Shown here: positions 48,772 through 58,221 of the stretch, in pieces
Layout of the letters: every line of letters starts with the position of its first letter
Position numbering within the stretch: the first letter of the stretch is position 1
From: an uncultured Alteromonadaceae bacterium
GTDB lineage: Bacteria; Pseudomonadota; Gammaproteobacteria; Enterobacterales; Alteromonadaceae
Assembly (NCBI GenBank): GCA_947494925.1
Contig: CANLWS010000001.1
Location: 496,001-560,000, forward strand
DNA length: 64,000 nt
Direction: 5' to 3'
Made by a program: the position numbers and the translations under genes
Notes under the pieces: model-generated
What the model was told of the DNA's origin: nothing
Database searches by the model: none
The model's input: the letters and a program-made list of their open reading frames with translations, nothing else

Positions 48772-49362
48772 ATGCCAGCAACGAAAAGAACTAACCGAAG
48801 AGCACAAATACTTCAGGCTTTGGCTAGTATGTTGGAAACCAATCCCGGGCAACGCATTACCACAGCCAAACTGGCGGCACAGGTTGGCGTTTCAGAAGCT
48901 GCGCTTTATCGACACTTCCCCAGCAAGGCAAGAATGTTTGAGGGACTGATAGACTTCATCGAGGAAACGCTTTTTTCCAGAATCAATAAAATCATCAATG
49001 AAGAAAAAGACACGGCCACACGCTGTCAGCTAATTCTTCATCTTATCCTTGGCTTTTCGGAGAAAAATCCAGGTATAACCAGAATACTAAATGGCGATGC
49101 CTTAATGGGTGAACAGGATCGTTTGCGTAATCGAATTGCTCAACTTTTCGAAAGGCTGGAAACCCAACTAAAACAAATTCTACGGGAAAGAAAATTACGG
49201 GAAGGGAAAACTCTCCCAGCAGAAGAAGGGCAAATTGCCAATTTATTGATTTGCTATACGGATGGTAGGATTAATCAGTTTATCCGAAGTGAATTTACCC
49301 GTCGCCCAACCGACGGTTTTGCAGAGCAATGGCAGTTCATTAAAACGCAGTTTTTTGCCTGA
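48772..49362 (+). CDS. slmA: Nucleoid occlusion factor SlmA
   Basis: 196 residues, the exact family length. This TetR-fold protein binds specific chromosomal sites and blocks FtsZ ring assembly over the nucleoid. The N-terminal helix-turn-helix has [24 protein letters not shown], and the remaining part ([35 protein letters not shown]) is SlmA-specific. GGAG precedes ATG 48772 at a slightly long distance. It ends at a strong terminator. It is not an ordinary TetR regulator. Confidence 0.95.
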   Translation: MPATKRTNRRAQILQALASMLETNPGQRITTAKLAAQVGVSEAALYRHFPSKARMFEGLIDFIEETLFSRINKIINEEKDTATRCQLILHLILGFSEKNPGITRILNGDALMGEQDRLRNRIAQLFERLETQLKQILRERKLREGKTLPAEEGQIANLLICYTDGRINQFIRSEFTRRPTDGFAEQWQFIKTQFFA

Positions 49363-49381
49363 TCCCTCATTTACAGCAAAT

Positions 49382-49408
49382 AAAAAGCGGACATAATGTC
49401 CGCTTTTT
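49382..49408. terminator. Bidirectional terminator between slmA and the M28 gene
   Basis: AAAAAGCGGACAT and ATGTCCGCTTTTT are perfect 13-bp arms around one base, with A and T tails on both sides. It can end both slmA and the convergent peptidase gene. Confidence 0.9.
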
Positions 49409-49433
49409 ATTATCCATTCAGGCAAGTAAAACC

Positions 49434-51098
49434 TTATTTACCAAAGGTGTTACCAAAGAAGTCCCCTTCATTCCAGCTTGGTTTTTTATCCTGGTTTGCC
49501 AGCGTTTTACCAATCTGATAATTCACCTCAGTAAATTTTCTGGCGGCCTTCCAATTAAATGGCTGATTCAAATCATCACCAGGTTTGTGATAATTGGTTT
49601 TCAGAAATTCACCAAACACTTTGGCGCCATCGACTTCTGGATCCGCAGATTTCAGACCTGGTACCAAAAACACTGAAGGCACACCTTGTTTTACAAAGCT
49701 ATAGTGATCAGAACGGGTAAATAGCGCCTGTTCAGGCCACGGGTCCGGGCTTAATGTCAGGCCAATATTTTCTGCAGCCTTAGCAACAGATTCCTGCATA
49801 TCACTATGGTTAGCACCAAAGGCAATCACATCCGCAAACTCATAGGTCAGAATAGGCATATCTAAATTAACATTGGCGACCATTGAACCTTTAGGAACGG
49901 TAGGGTTTTGCGCATAATAGTCTGATCCCAAAAGGCCCTTTTCTTCACCAGACACTGCAACAAACAAAATTGACCGTTTAGGCTTGTCGCTCATTTCAGT
50001 AAACATTCTGGCGGTTTCCATCAATACTGATGTGCCAGATGCGTTATCCATAGCTCCATTATTGATTTTGTCTTTTTTAACCGTTTTTGCGAAACCAATG
50101 TGATCTGAGTGGGCAGAATAAACAACATATTCTTCCTTCATCTCAGGATCGCTTCCTTCAAGAATCGCGGCGACATTTGGGCTGGTAATTTGTTTGTGTT
50201 CACTTTTTGATGTGAGCGATACACTGAAAGGCAGATCAAATCCCTTAGGCGACTTATCTTCTTCCAACATTTTATATATATCATCCAGACTGGTTGGCGC
50301 GCCAACAAACAGTTTCTTGGCAGTTTCCGTATTCAAGTACGCACCGCCTTTTATTGCCGTCTGCGTGTTAGATGGAGAGCCATCTTCCTTTAACCAGCGT
50401 ACCGTTGGTGTGTGCAAATAGTTCAAGGAATTTTGATAAGGTCTTACTTTTTCAGACAAGGGCGTGGCGAGGGTAATGTAACCTATGGCGCCATTGTCAG
50501 CTGCATATTTCAGTTTTTGACGACCGGAAGCAAAATGTGCTCCCTCTTCACTTGGGAAGGATTTAGGTTTGCCCGAAACAACGACGACAATTTTTCCTTC
50601 TACATCAAGCCCTTCATAATCATTATGCTCAAGCTCATCCGCAATAATGCCGTATCCGGCAAAGACCAATTTCCCGCTCATTGAAGTTTCGGTGGCAGAA
50701 ACATTAGGATAGGTTATATAGTCTTTTGGGTAGCTAAGTGATTGTTCTCCGTCAGGACCAGTCAGTGTCAGCTCCGGAGAGTTTTGATCGAGGAAGGATT
50801 GTCTGAATTTGATGCGTTGCATATAGCTGCCTTCATCACCGGCAGGCTTTAGACCGTATTTTTTAAATTCGCTGGCGATATAAAGTGACGCAATTTCATG
50901 TCCCCGAGAGCCAGTATCGCGTCCTTCAAGAAGGTCATCAGCTAAAAAATTCAAATGTGACTTTATTCTGTTGACGTCAGCTGAAACAGTACTTGTTTGA
51001 GCAGACGCTTCTTTTACGTCAGGCGCGTTTTTGTCACTCTGACATGCAGTCACCAGTAATCCGGTAACGGCTATTGTTAAAAGTTTTTTTACTGTCAT
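49434..51098 (-). CDS. M28 family zinc peptidase lipoprotein
   Basis: 554 residues. The lipobox LLVTAC gives lipidated Cys19, so it is likely anchored in the outer membrane. A PA domain insertion (about 150-300) interrupts the peptidase. The metal ligands follow the M28 order: HSDH, then GAMDNASG, GEEKG, NLDM and HYSFV near the end. It would release N-terminal residues from peptides outside the inner membrane. AGAGAA lies before the ATG. The TetR gene at 51231 is divergent, 132 bp away. Confidence 0.9.
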   Translation of the reverse strand: MTVKKLLTIAVTGLLVTACQSDKNAPDVKEASAQTSTVSADVNRIKSHLNFLADDLLEGRDTGSRGHEIASLYIASEFKKYGLKPAGDEGSYMQRIKFRQSFLDQNSPELTLTGPDGEQSLSYPKDYITYPNVSATETSMSGKLVFAGYGIIADELEHNDYEGLDVEGKIVVVVSGKPKSFPSEEGAHFASGRQKLKYAADNGAIGYITLATPLSEKVRPYQNSLNYLHTPTVRWLKEDGSPSNTQTAIKGGAYLNTETAKKLFVGAPTSLDDIYKMLEEDKSPKGFDLPFSVSLTSKSEHKQITSPNVAAILEGSDPEMKEEYVVYSAHSDHIGFAKTVKKDKINNGAMDNASGTSVLMETARMFTEMSDKPKRSILFVAVSGEEKGLLGSDYYAQNPTVPKGSMVANVNLDMPILTYEFADVIAFGANHSDMQESVAKAAENIGLTLSPDPWPEQALFTRSDHYSFVKQGVPSVFLVPGLKSADPEVDGAKVFGEFLKTNYHKPGDDLNQPFNWKAARKFTEVNYQIGKTLANQDKKPSWNEGDFFGNTFGK

Positions 51099-51171
51099 TT
51101 AACTTCTCTTATTAGATTCTTATTCTAGTCGCAGCGGCACACAGTAAGGGTTCAAGAATCATTTTTCCAGC

Positions 51172-51209
51172 TTGACAGAAATATATTCTCAACTAATCTT
51201 GTAGAGAAT
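51172..51209 (+). promoter_or_regulatory. Promoter and overlapping inverted repeat before the TetR gene
   Basis: TTGACA (51172-51177), 16 bp, TAATCT (51194-51199) form a good promoter. ATTCTC (51185-51190) and GAGAAT (51204-51209) are 6-bp arms placed across the spacer and -10 box, as expected for autorepression. Binding is inferred. Confidence 0.5.
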
Positions 51210-51230
51210 CATTGTTCTTGGAAATAAATC

Positions 51231-51800
51231 ATGCCACGTAAAGCCCTTTACAATGTAGAGGAAGTGCTCAGCCAAGCCGTATCAGTGTTTCTTGAACATG
51301 GTTATCACGGCGCAATTATGGACGAGATCATCGCCCGTGCAGAATTTAATCGACGGGGCTTCTACCTTGAATTCGGCAGTAAACAACGGTTCTTGTATAT
51401 GGTGTTGGAGCACTATCAAAAAACACAACTGAATAAAATCATTGCGCATTTGGAGTCAAATCAAGGTTTGATTTCAATTCAATCGTTTTTTGAGGATTAT
51501 GTCGAGCATGTAAAGGGCAAAGGTTGCCTGTTAATTAACTGTGTCACGGAGTTGGGTTTTGACGATCCTGAAATTCGCGATATAGGGAGGCATTACCTTG
51601 ATCGTTTACAGATAGACTTTATTGGCTGTCTTGAAAAAGCCCAACGTATGGAGCAGATTCACCACAACGTCAATATAGAATCAACTGCCTTGCAATTGAC
51701 CAGCTATGTACAAGGCTTTGCAGTCAATGCCATTCTTGCCGGTGATACTGACGAATTAAAAATCGCCACCCAGGCACTGCTTGGCCCACTCGCAATTTAA
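51231..51800 (+). CDS. TetR family transcriptional regulator
   Basis: 189 residues. Helix-turn-helix: VFLEHGYHGAIMDEIIARAE, then FNRRGFYLEFGSKQRFLYMVL. The C-terminal domain (GCLLINCVTELGFDDPEIR) resembles the TetR_C group of AcrR/NemR-like regulators, where Cys may sense electrophiles; the sequence here has two cysteines in KGKGCLLINC. The effector is unknown. It shares a 132-bp gap with the divergent M28 peptidase, a possible target. Confidence 0.87.
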   Translation: MPRKALYNVEEVLSQAVSVFLEHGYHGAIMDEIIARAEFNRRGFYLEFGSKQRFLYMVLEHYQKTQLNKIIAHLESNQGLISIQSFFEDYVEHVKGKGCLLINCVTELGFDDPEIRDIGRHYLDRLQIDFIGCLEKAQRMEQIHHNVNIESTALQLTSYVQGFAVNAILAGDTDELKIATQALLGPLAI

Positions 51801-52056
51801 TCTTTGCAATATAGGTTGCTCCGATCGGACTTTTTATTTTTAATCAAGGTAAAGGAATAGTTATTCTTATTAGTTGTTTTTTTCCGATGACTTTCACCTG
51901 TTTCTTGGCACCGTCGCATAAATATACTTATCTTTTGTGGCTAAGTGGAAAATGCTGTAATCAGTATGCAGTTGGGAAATTATTTGAAGCTTTTTACTTG
52001 GCGCCCCCCTTTGAAGTCGCTAGAATCTCCTTCCCTGACTGGCAAGAGAAGATAGT

Positions 52057-52380
52057 ATGTCAAACAAGAACCCCTTATTCAGAGTCCAATTTGTAAGTAA
52101 TGGCGAACACTACGAACTTTATGTTCGTGAAGTAAGCCAGGGAAGCATGTTTGGCTTTATTGAAATTGGGGACTTTGTTTGGGATACCCATACCAGTCTG
52201 GTTCTCGATCCCAGCCACGAAAAATTGAAATCAGAATTTGCAGACGTCACCCATACTTATATTCCGATGCACAGTGTGCTGAGAATAGATGAAGTCAAAA
52301 AACAGGGAACAGCCAAAATTACAGAGCTTTCTGATAAGGTTACTGTCTTCCCCAGCCCTATCTACACCCCTAAAAAATAA
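52057..52380 (+). CDS. DUF1820 family protein
   Basis: 107 residues, soluble, beta-rich. The family pattern PLFRVQFVSNGEHYELYVREV, then GFIEIGDFVW, the short TSLVLDPSHEKLKSEF segment and YIPMHSVLRIDEV are recognisable. Its function is unknown in all bacteria I know. AAGAGAAG precedes the ATG. The 256-bp gap before it has no other feature I can support. Confidence 0.85.
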   Translation: MSNKNPLFRVQFVSNGEHYELYVREVSQGSMFGFIEIGDFVWDTHTSLVLDPSHEKLKSEFADVTHTYIPMHSVLRIDEVKKQGTAKITELSDKVTVFPSPIYTPKK

Positions 52381-52491
52381 ATTAACCCTAAGTTAAAACT
52401 AATTGGAATTGCCTCACTAGCCTGACTATTTTTATGCGCCTGATTACCGTAAGCTAGTCCCGTTGGTTTTTCGGGTAAGAGACTTATAAGA

Positions 52492-54243
52492 ATGAATCTA
52501 AAAGGTGTTTTGGCATTATTGGTGTGTCTGGTTGCATTCAATACGAATGCGTCAGAGCAATCTAAACTGGATGATTTATTGGCACGAATTTATCAATACG
52601 ATATTGATACTTTTCCGCTCTTTGCCACATCTGAAGGTGTACATGACAAAGATGATCAGCTTCCTGACTTATCCCCCAATGCGCTAAAAAATCAAAATGA
52701 ACAGTATCTTAAATTTCTAAGTGAATTACGCCAAATTGAAAACAATCAACTGGAACGCACGTCTCAAATAACGCTGCTTATGCAGGAGCGCAGCTTACTT
52801 GCCAAGACAGATAACTACCGATTCAATAAGCACTACATGCCGCTTACATCTGAATATGGGTTCCATGAAAGAATGGGGGGGCTACCTGGTCAGCTTCAGC
52901 TAGATAACCTTCTAGACCTGCGAAATTATTTATCTCGATTGGATAAATATCCTGCGTATTTCGATCAGCAAATTGCATGGATGAGAAAGGGCATCGAAAC
53001 AGGGTTTGTTCAACCTAAAGTGGTGCTTGCAGGCTTTGAATTATCCGTTGAATCTTATTTTAGCAAAGATGTAGAAGACAGTTCGTTTTACAAACCATTT
53101 AAAGATCTCAGTAGACTGACTATATCAGACGCTGAGAAAGCCTCACTTATTGCCGAAGCAAAAGCAGTAGTTAGGTCGAAGGTATTTGCCGCCTACAAAA
53201 GTTTTTACAACTTTCTTGTTAATGAATACATCCCCTCGGCAAAATCAGATATTGCGGCATATAGCTGGGAGCACGGTAAGGCGTATTATCAAAATCAGGT
53301 TGAATACTACACAACAACTGACATGACGGCAGATGATATCCACCGGTTGGGTTTGTCAGAAGTGGCCAGGATCCGGGCTGAAATGCAGCAAGTCATTGAC
53401 GGACTTGAGTTTGATGGTGATATTAATGCATTTATTCATTACCTTCGCACTGATCCTAAATTTTATGCCAAAACAGCAGAAGAATTGCTAAAACACGCAT
53501 CTTATTTTGCAAAGAAAATGGATGCCGAGCTACCTAAGCTGTTTTATAAATTGCCTCGGACGCCTTATGGCGTTGAGCCTGTACCCGACAACATTGCCCC
53601 CAAATATACAACCGGCAGATATGTGTCTCCCAGACGGGACGATCAGCCCGGACTTTATTGGGTGAATACGTACGCCTTGGATAAACGCCCGCTTTATGCT
53701 ATTCCTGCATTGACCCTTCATGAAGCAGTGCCTGGCCATCATTTACAAATTTCTCTTGCAAGCGAAATGGAAGAATTACCCTACATTCGCCGTCATTCCT
53801 ATATTTCTGCTTTTGGTGAAGGTTGGGGGCTTTATTCGGAGTTCCTTGGCAAAGAAGTTGGGATTTACGACGATCCATACAATGAGTTCGGACGATTGAG
53901 TTATGAAATGTGGCGCGCATGCCGATTGGTTGTCGATACTGGCATGCACACCAAAGGTTGGTCAAGACAGCGCGCTTTGGATTACATGCTTGAAAACACT
54001 GCCTTGTCTGAACACAATGTCAGAACTGAAATAGACAGATATATATCCTGGCCGGCTCAGGCATTGTCATACAAAATAGGCGAGCTGGAAATCAAGCGAT
54101 TGCGCTTAAAAGCTGAGCAGACTTTAGGAAATAAATTTGATCTCAGAGCATTCCATGACGCAGTTTTAGCCCATGGTTCGGTGCCTTTATCCATATTGGA
54201 TGAGAATATTTCGCAATTTATTCAGGTACATTCATCTGATTAA
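52492..54243 (+). CDS. DUF885 family secreted peptidase-like protein
   Basis: 583 residues. The signal peptide ends near residue 20 (NTNA). The mostly helical DUF885 domain has the metal-site motif HEAVPGHH at 410-417 and GWGLYSEFLG further on, with the late Glu. These proteins resemble zinc metallocarboxypeptidases of the M32/PGH type and probably cleave peptides in the periplasm; activity is not established. A 110-bp gap separates it from the DUF1820 gene. Confidence 0.85.
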   Translation: MNLKGVLALLVCLVAFNTNASEQSKLDDLLARIYQYDIDTFPLFATSEGVHDKDDQLPDLSPNALKNQNEQYLKFLSELRQIENNQLERTSQITLLMQERSLLAKTDNYRFNKHYMPLTSEYGFHERMGGLPGQLQLDNLLDLRNYLSRLDKYPAYFDQQIAWMRKGIETGFVQPKVVLAGFELSVESYFSKDVEDSSFYKPFKDLSRLTISDAEKASLIAEAKAVVRSKVFAAYKSFYNFLVNEYIPSAKSDIAAYSWEHGKAYYQNQVEYYTTTDMTADDIHRLGLSEVARIRAEMQQVIDGLEFDGDINAFIHYLRTDPKFYAKTAEELLKHASYFAKKMDAELPKLFYKLPRTPYGVEPVPDNIAPKYTTGRYVSPRRDDQPGLYWVNTYALDKRPLYAIPALTLHEAVPGHHLQISLASEMEELPYIRRHSYISAFGEGWGLYSEFLGKEVGIYDDPYNEFGRLSYEMWRACRLVVDTGMHTKGWSRQRALDYMLENTALSEHNVRTEIDRYISWPAQALSYKIGELEIKRLRLKAEQTLGNKFDLRAFHDAVLAHGSVPLSILDENISQFIQVHSSD

Positions 54244-54319
54244 GGATTGTGTTGTTTTTCAAGCTTTAGTATTTATGAGTTTGCGGAAGCTTACCAATAG
54301 TATAATTTTGGAGTGATTT

Positions 54320-54844
54320 GTGGTTGCATTTGGTGTTATTGGTTTTTTGGTATTGGTGCTGATTTATTTTGTTGTGCGTAATCAAAGCATGCAAAAGGAA
54401 TTAAAACAGTTAAAGCATGCCGTTAAATCTATTGATTCCCAGAGCAAGTTTTCATTGAGTGCACTTTTAATGCTCTCAGGACAGATCCAAAAAACGTATC
54501 AGGGACGTCTCGAATCTTTACAGAAACACGCTCTAATCAACAACGATGATTATGAAATGGCCAGCTTTGTATTGAGTAAGGTTGAATTTGTTATCATGCA
54601 ATGCTGTGAACATAGGGCGACAGTAGAAGAGGCTATCAACAAGAGTCTGGATAGCAGCAACTACAATATAGAGCAGATCAATCAATTTATCGCCAGACAA
54701 CCTTCGGAAATCCGCGTGCCCTGGTGTAAAAACAGTATTGGCGGATTTATTTCGGCTTGTCACAATATGACGTCCGAGAAGCTTAAACTAAAAGCAAAGA
54801 ATTCGGATTTGCGTCAGGAGACTGACAAATCCGCTCCCAAGTAA
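54320..54844 (+). CDS. Unknown single-pass membrane protein
   Basis: 174 residues from GTG 54320, with TTGGAG upstream. One N-terminal membrane helix (about 2-20) is followed by a coiled-coil stretch (KELKQLKHAVKSI) and a cytosolic helical domain with ALINNDDYEMASFVLSKVE and two adjacent cysteines in VIMQCCEHRA. I do not recognise a family. It follows the DUF885 gene by 76 bp and ends 19 bp from the convergent DoxX gene. Confidence 0.6.
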   Translation: MVAFGVIGFLVLVLIYFVVRNQSMQKELKQLKHAVKSIDSQSKFSLSALLMLSGQIQKTYQGRLESLQKHALINNDDYEMASFVLSKVEFVIMQCCEHRATVEEAINKSLDSSNYNIEQINQFIARQPSEIRVPWCKNSIGGFISACHNMTSEKLKLKAKNSDLRQETDKSAPK

Positions 54845-54863
54845 CCTGAGGTTAAGTAAGTCG

Positions 54864-55262
54864 TTAAGGCTTCATACTGAGTTTGCCTGTGCCTAGTGCA
54901 CTTACCATTAACAAACCGGCCATAATTGCCATATTTTTTATGAAATTCTGCATTTCGTGGGCACGTGCTGCACCTTCTTCCATAGCCCAGAAGTTATGCA
55001 TATAGAGACTTATCACAAGTGTTAATCCCGCTAATAGAAAGGCAGCGATTTTCCCTTTGAATCCAACAATCAGTGCCAACCCTAACCCCAGCTGTAAAAC
55101 AATGGTGAGCGGCAACAATACAGAGATCATCGGTACATTATGGGCTGACATATATTCCACCGTACCTGAGTAGTTGGTGATTTTTGAGATACCCGGCAGG
55201 ATAAAGTACAACCCCAATAAAAAGCGCCCAAATAGTAAACTCGCGGTTTCAAATTTATTCAT
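54864..55262 (-). CDS. DoxX family membrane protein
   Basis: 132 residues with four membrane helices. RFLLGLYFILPGISKITNYSG is the DoxX N-terminal signature and is followed by VPMISVLLPLTIVLQLGLGLALIVG; a late AHEMQNFIKNMAIMAGLL segment completes it. DoxX proteins are small quinone-associated or redox-related membrane proteins without a settled reaction. It stands alone, convergent with its neighbour. Confidence 0.85.
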   Translation of the reverse strand: MNKFETASLLFGRFLLGLYFILPGISKITNYSGTVEYMSAHNVPMISVLLPLTIVLQLGLGLALIVGFKGKIAAFLLAGLTLVISLYMHNFWAMEEGAARAHEMQNFIKNMAIMAGLLMVSALGTGKLSMKP

Positions 55263-55402
55263 TTTATTCTCGTTTTTATTTTCAGCTCGTTAGTTGTAAC
55301 GCGTCAATCAATAGGATGCAAATTGCTGCGAGACAGACTAGGTCGGGTGTTTCTATTGAGTTTTAATCGAGGGTGTTCAGAAAATGACAGCCTGATGACT
55401 CT

Positions 55403-55864
55403 TTATTTGCACTTTGCTACCAAGAACATAAATTCTTTTTCCGGCACAGGCATTACTGATAAGCGATGACCCTTTTTGACCAAGCCAACCTCTGTGATAT
55501 CTGGCATTTTTTTTATCTCGGCCAAAGGCAAAATATTGTCAAACTTCTGTTTCAGCTTCACGTCAACCATATACCAACGAGGATTGTCCGGATTTGATTT
55601 TGGGTCGTGATATTTGGCTTCCGGATCGAACTGAGTGTGATCCACATAGCCTTCCTTGACAACTTCAGCCAGCCCGGCAATCCCTACATTCTTGCAGCTT
55701 GAATGATAGATAAACACCTGGTCACCTTGTTTAATTTCATCCCGAAGCATATTCCTGGCCTGGTAGTTTCTGATCCCGTCCCAATGTTCTGTCTGGTCTG
55801 GCATTCCGGCTAAGTCATCTATGCTGAATGCATCGGGCTCTGTTTTAAACAGCCAATATTGCAT
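55403..55864 (-). CDS. EVE domain protein
   Basis: 153 residues, the common length of the single-domain form. MQYWLFKTEPDAFSIDDL, then TEHWDGIRNYQARNMLRDE and GDQVFIYHSSCKN are diagnostic of EVE (PUA-like) proteins, which bind modified bases in DNA or RNA. The biological target is unknown. It is divergent from imuA and shares the 237-bp gap with the LexA palindrome, so SOS control is possible but unproven. Confidence 0.9.
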   Translation of the reverse strand: MQYWLFKTEPDAFSIDDLAGMPDQTEHWDGIRNYQARNMLRDEIKQGDQVFIYHSSCKNVGIAGLAEVVKEGYVDHTQFDPEAKYHDPKSNPDNPRWYMVDVKLKQKFDNILPLAEIKKMPDITEVGLVKKGHRLSVMPVPEKEFMFLVAKCK

Positions 55865-56059
55865 GTCTTCGCTCCTTTAGTCTTTGTTTAAGTACTTTTG
55901 TGTCTGTCTGCACTTTGTTCAGGCTACATCACTGGGCAAAAAATATAAGTCGTCATAGTAAAAAAAGCTATTTTTGCTGACCTGTATTGTCATCTGTTTT
56001 AGTTAATCACTCTATCTTGGCACTGACTTTCACTGATCACAAAAACTTGCATCTTTTGC

Positions 56060-56101
56060 AATGATAAATATACTGTATGTACATACAGTATATTTATCAT
56101 T
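56060..56101. promoter_or_regulatory. LexA (SOS) box within a 42-bp perfect palindrome
   Basis: The centre TACTGTATGTACATACAGTA (56071-56090) matches the gammaproteobacterial LexA consensus CTGT-N8-ACAG. The symmetry continues without error for 21 bp on each side and ends one base before the imuA ATG. A -10 candidate TATACT (56069-56074) with TTGCAT (56047-56052) 16 bp upstream overlaps the box, so LexA would block it. No Shine-Dalgarno can be seen. Confidence 0.92.
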
Positions 56102-56788
56102 ATGAACTCAATTTTACATTATCTTAAAAACAAACGTCTTGTCTGGCAGGCACATCAGAATGTGCACAGTACTGCTCAGCTCGACAGCACAGGATTCAAA
56201 GAATTGGATGCTGAACTTCAGGGCGGATTTCCCAAACAAGGGGTGGTGGATATAGACAGCCCGGTGGGTATCGGCGAACTGCGTTTATTGTTGCCTAATT
56301 TACATGCCCGGCAACAAAGCAATGGTCGTCTGTTGGTATTTATTGCACCTTCTATGCGTATCAACAGTGAGATGCTCGCGGAGTACGGTTTTAATCTGCA
56401 GCAAGTATTGGTGATACACCCTGACTCGCCGAAAGAAGCCTTATGGTGTGCGGAGCAATGCCTGAAAAGCGGCTGTTGTCAGGCGGTTTTGTTATGGCAT
56501 CAGGCAATCGAAATACATCAGGTTAAACGATTACAACTGGCAGCAGAACAAGGCGATGCGCTGCATGTTTTGTTACGCCAGAATAAGCAGGTGAGCCTGT
56601 CTTTACCCGTTTCCCTGGGTATGCGTCTGCGGGCGCACCCTCAGGGTTTAAATATCGAAATCACCAAGCGCAAAGGCGGGTGGCCTGGCCGGCCATTTAA
56701 TTTGGACATGAATCAACAATGGCCACAGCTGACCATTCAACCCCGACCAGATAATGTTTTACCTTTTCCCCATTCGAAAGTCAGTTGA
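56102..56788 (+). CDS. imuA: ImuA, translesion-synthesis cassette protein
   Basis: 228 residues. It is a short RecA/SulA-like protein found at the start of imuA-imuB-dnaE2 cassettes. The segment GFKELDAELQGGFPKQGVVDI corresponds to the RecA-like start, and the Walker A region is degenerate (SPVGIGELRLLL), so ATP hydrolysis is doubtful. It assists the mutasome together with ImuB. The ATG at 56102 lies directly after the LexA palindrome with no ribosome binding site; the stop overlaps the imuB start by one base. Confidence 0.9.
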   Translation: MNSILHYLKNKRLVWQAHQNVHSTAQLDSTGFKELDAELQGGFPKQGVVDIDSPVGIGELRLLLPNLHARQQSNGRLLVFIAPSMRINSEMLAEYGFNLQQVLVIHPDSPKEALWCAEQCLKSGCCQAVLLWHQAIEIHQVKRLQLAAEQGDALHVLLRQNKQVSLSLPVSLGMRLRAHPQGLNIEITKRKGGWPGRPFNLDMNQQWPQLTIQPRPDNVLPFPHSKVS

Positions 56789-58194
56789 TGAAAAACCTCT
56801 GGTTGTATCTGCATTTTCCCCATTTGCAGCTGGACACACTTTTCAGCCAGGATCCGGCTGAGCATGCTTTGGCTATTTTGGATAGTAAGACCAATACCGT
56901 ATTGCAGTTGAACACCCAGGCCAAGGAAGCTGGTATCGCATTGCATATGGGACTAGGCACTGCTGCTGCTTTGGATCAGAGTCTGCAGGTCATTCCTTAT
57001 CAAGCTGATATCGAACGACATAAATTAAAAGACATTGCCGAAGCCTTGTATCTGGTTACTTGTGATATCTGTTTCTTCCCGCCCAATGGGTTGCTTTTGC
57101 GCATCCACAATATGCTTAACTTGTATGCTGGCCTTGATGCCTATTGGCAGGTGCTCCAAAATCAGTTGGCAACGTTAGGGATCACCTATGACTATGCAAC
57201 AGGCCACTCCCCCTTCGCCGCCAGAATGCTTGCCAGAGATGCCTGGAATCAGGTAACGAATGATTATTCCATCATGAAAAAACGCGTGGGGGACTGCGCG
57301 TTAAAACAAACCGAGCTACATCCTAAAACCATTCAAAAGTTAAATCGCGTCGGGATCCATTCGGTCGCCAATTTGCTCAAGTTACCACTCAAAGATGTTG
57401 CCAAACGATTCGACATTGATTTAGTTACTTACCTGGGTAGGCTGACCGGAGAGTTTCAGCATCCTATGCACTTCTTTCATCCTCCAGATCATTTTCATCG
57501 GTATCTGGAGCTCATGTTTGATATAGAAAATACCCAGACTCTGCAACACCCACTTAAACATTTGTTTGCTGCGCTGGAACAGTTTTTAAAAGTGCGTGAT
57601 TTACTCACACAACAATTGATGCTTACCTTTAAACAACGGGATAAAGAGGATTTACTACTGGAAATTGGCTCTGCACAAGGCGAGTATCAAGCGCAAAAAT
57701 GGCTAACTTTGGCGGCACTTAAACTGGAAAACCTGCAACTGACAGGGCCGGTTTGCGCTATCACCTTAAAAACCGGAGAAACTCAGGTTCGCAGTCCGGA
57801 CAAGTCTGATCTTTTCAGCGGTAAGAAAGGCACATTATCGGCTTTGCAGTTAATTTCAATGTTACAGGCCAAACTGGGGGAGGACGCTATTCAAGGTCTA
57901 GCTTTGCATAATGACTTTCGCCCTGAAGTAGCGTCCGCTTATTCCGCTCCGCTAATCCAGTCAGATACATTACGTCAGTTGCAGCCACTCAGGCCCAGCT
58001 TTTTATTACAGATCCCACAGCCGTTGCGTGAAAAAGTATCCATCATCCACGGCCCTGAACGGTTACATACTGGTTGGTGGGATAATAAAGAGACAACACG
58101 TGATTACTTTGTTGCCCGCTCAACTCTTGGCCAGTGGTATTGGGTGTTTAAGACACCGGATACCCAATGGTACTTACACGGCATATTTGGTTAG
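56788..58194 (+). CDS. imuB: ImuB, inactive Y-family polymerase-like protein
   Basis: 468 residues. It starts KNLWLYLHFPHLQLDTLF, the ImuB form of the Y-family N-terminus. The acidic catalytic residues of active DinB/UmuC proteins are not visible in the palm region, consistent with ImuB acting as a scaffold that bridges the sliding clamp and DnaE2. The fingers/palm, helix-hairpin-helix (about 175-205) and little-finger-like regions follow. ATG 56788 shares one base with the imuA stop (TGATG). Confidence 0.92.
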   Translation: MKNLWLYLHFPHLQLDTLFSQDPAEHALAILDSKTNTVLQLNTQAKEAGIALHMGLGTAAALDQSLQVIPYQADIERHKLKDIAEALYLVTCDICFFPPNGLLLRIHNMLNLYAGLDAYWQVLQNQLATLGITYDYATGHSPFAARMLARDAWNQVTNDYSIMKKRVGDCALKQTELHPKTIQKLNRVGIHSVANLLKLPLKDVAKRFDIDLVTYLGRLTGEFQHPMHFFHPPDHFHRYLELMFDIENTQTLQHPLKHLFAALEQFLKVRDLLTQQLMLTFKQRDKEDLLLEIGSAQGEYQAQKWLTLAALKLENLQLTGPVCAITLKTGETQVRSPDKSDLFSGKKGTLSALQLISMLQAKLGEDAIQGLALHNDFRPEVASAYSAPLIQSDTLRQLQPLRPSFLLQIPQPLREKVSIIHGPERLHTGWWDNKETTRDYFVARSTLGQWYWVFKTPDTQWYLHGIFG

Positions 58195-58221
58195 CCGCCT
58201 TTTGGATATTGTTGTATTCCC

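Noticed and set aside
48772-49362. SlmA gene as an ordinary TetR regulator
   Set aside because: Length, the SlmA-specific C-terminal segments and the position after coaBC identify the nucleoid occlusion factor.
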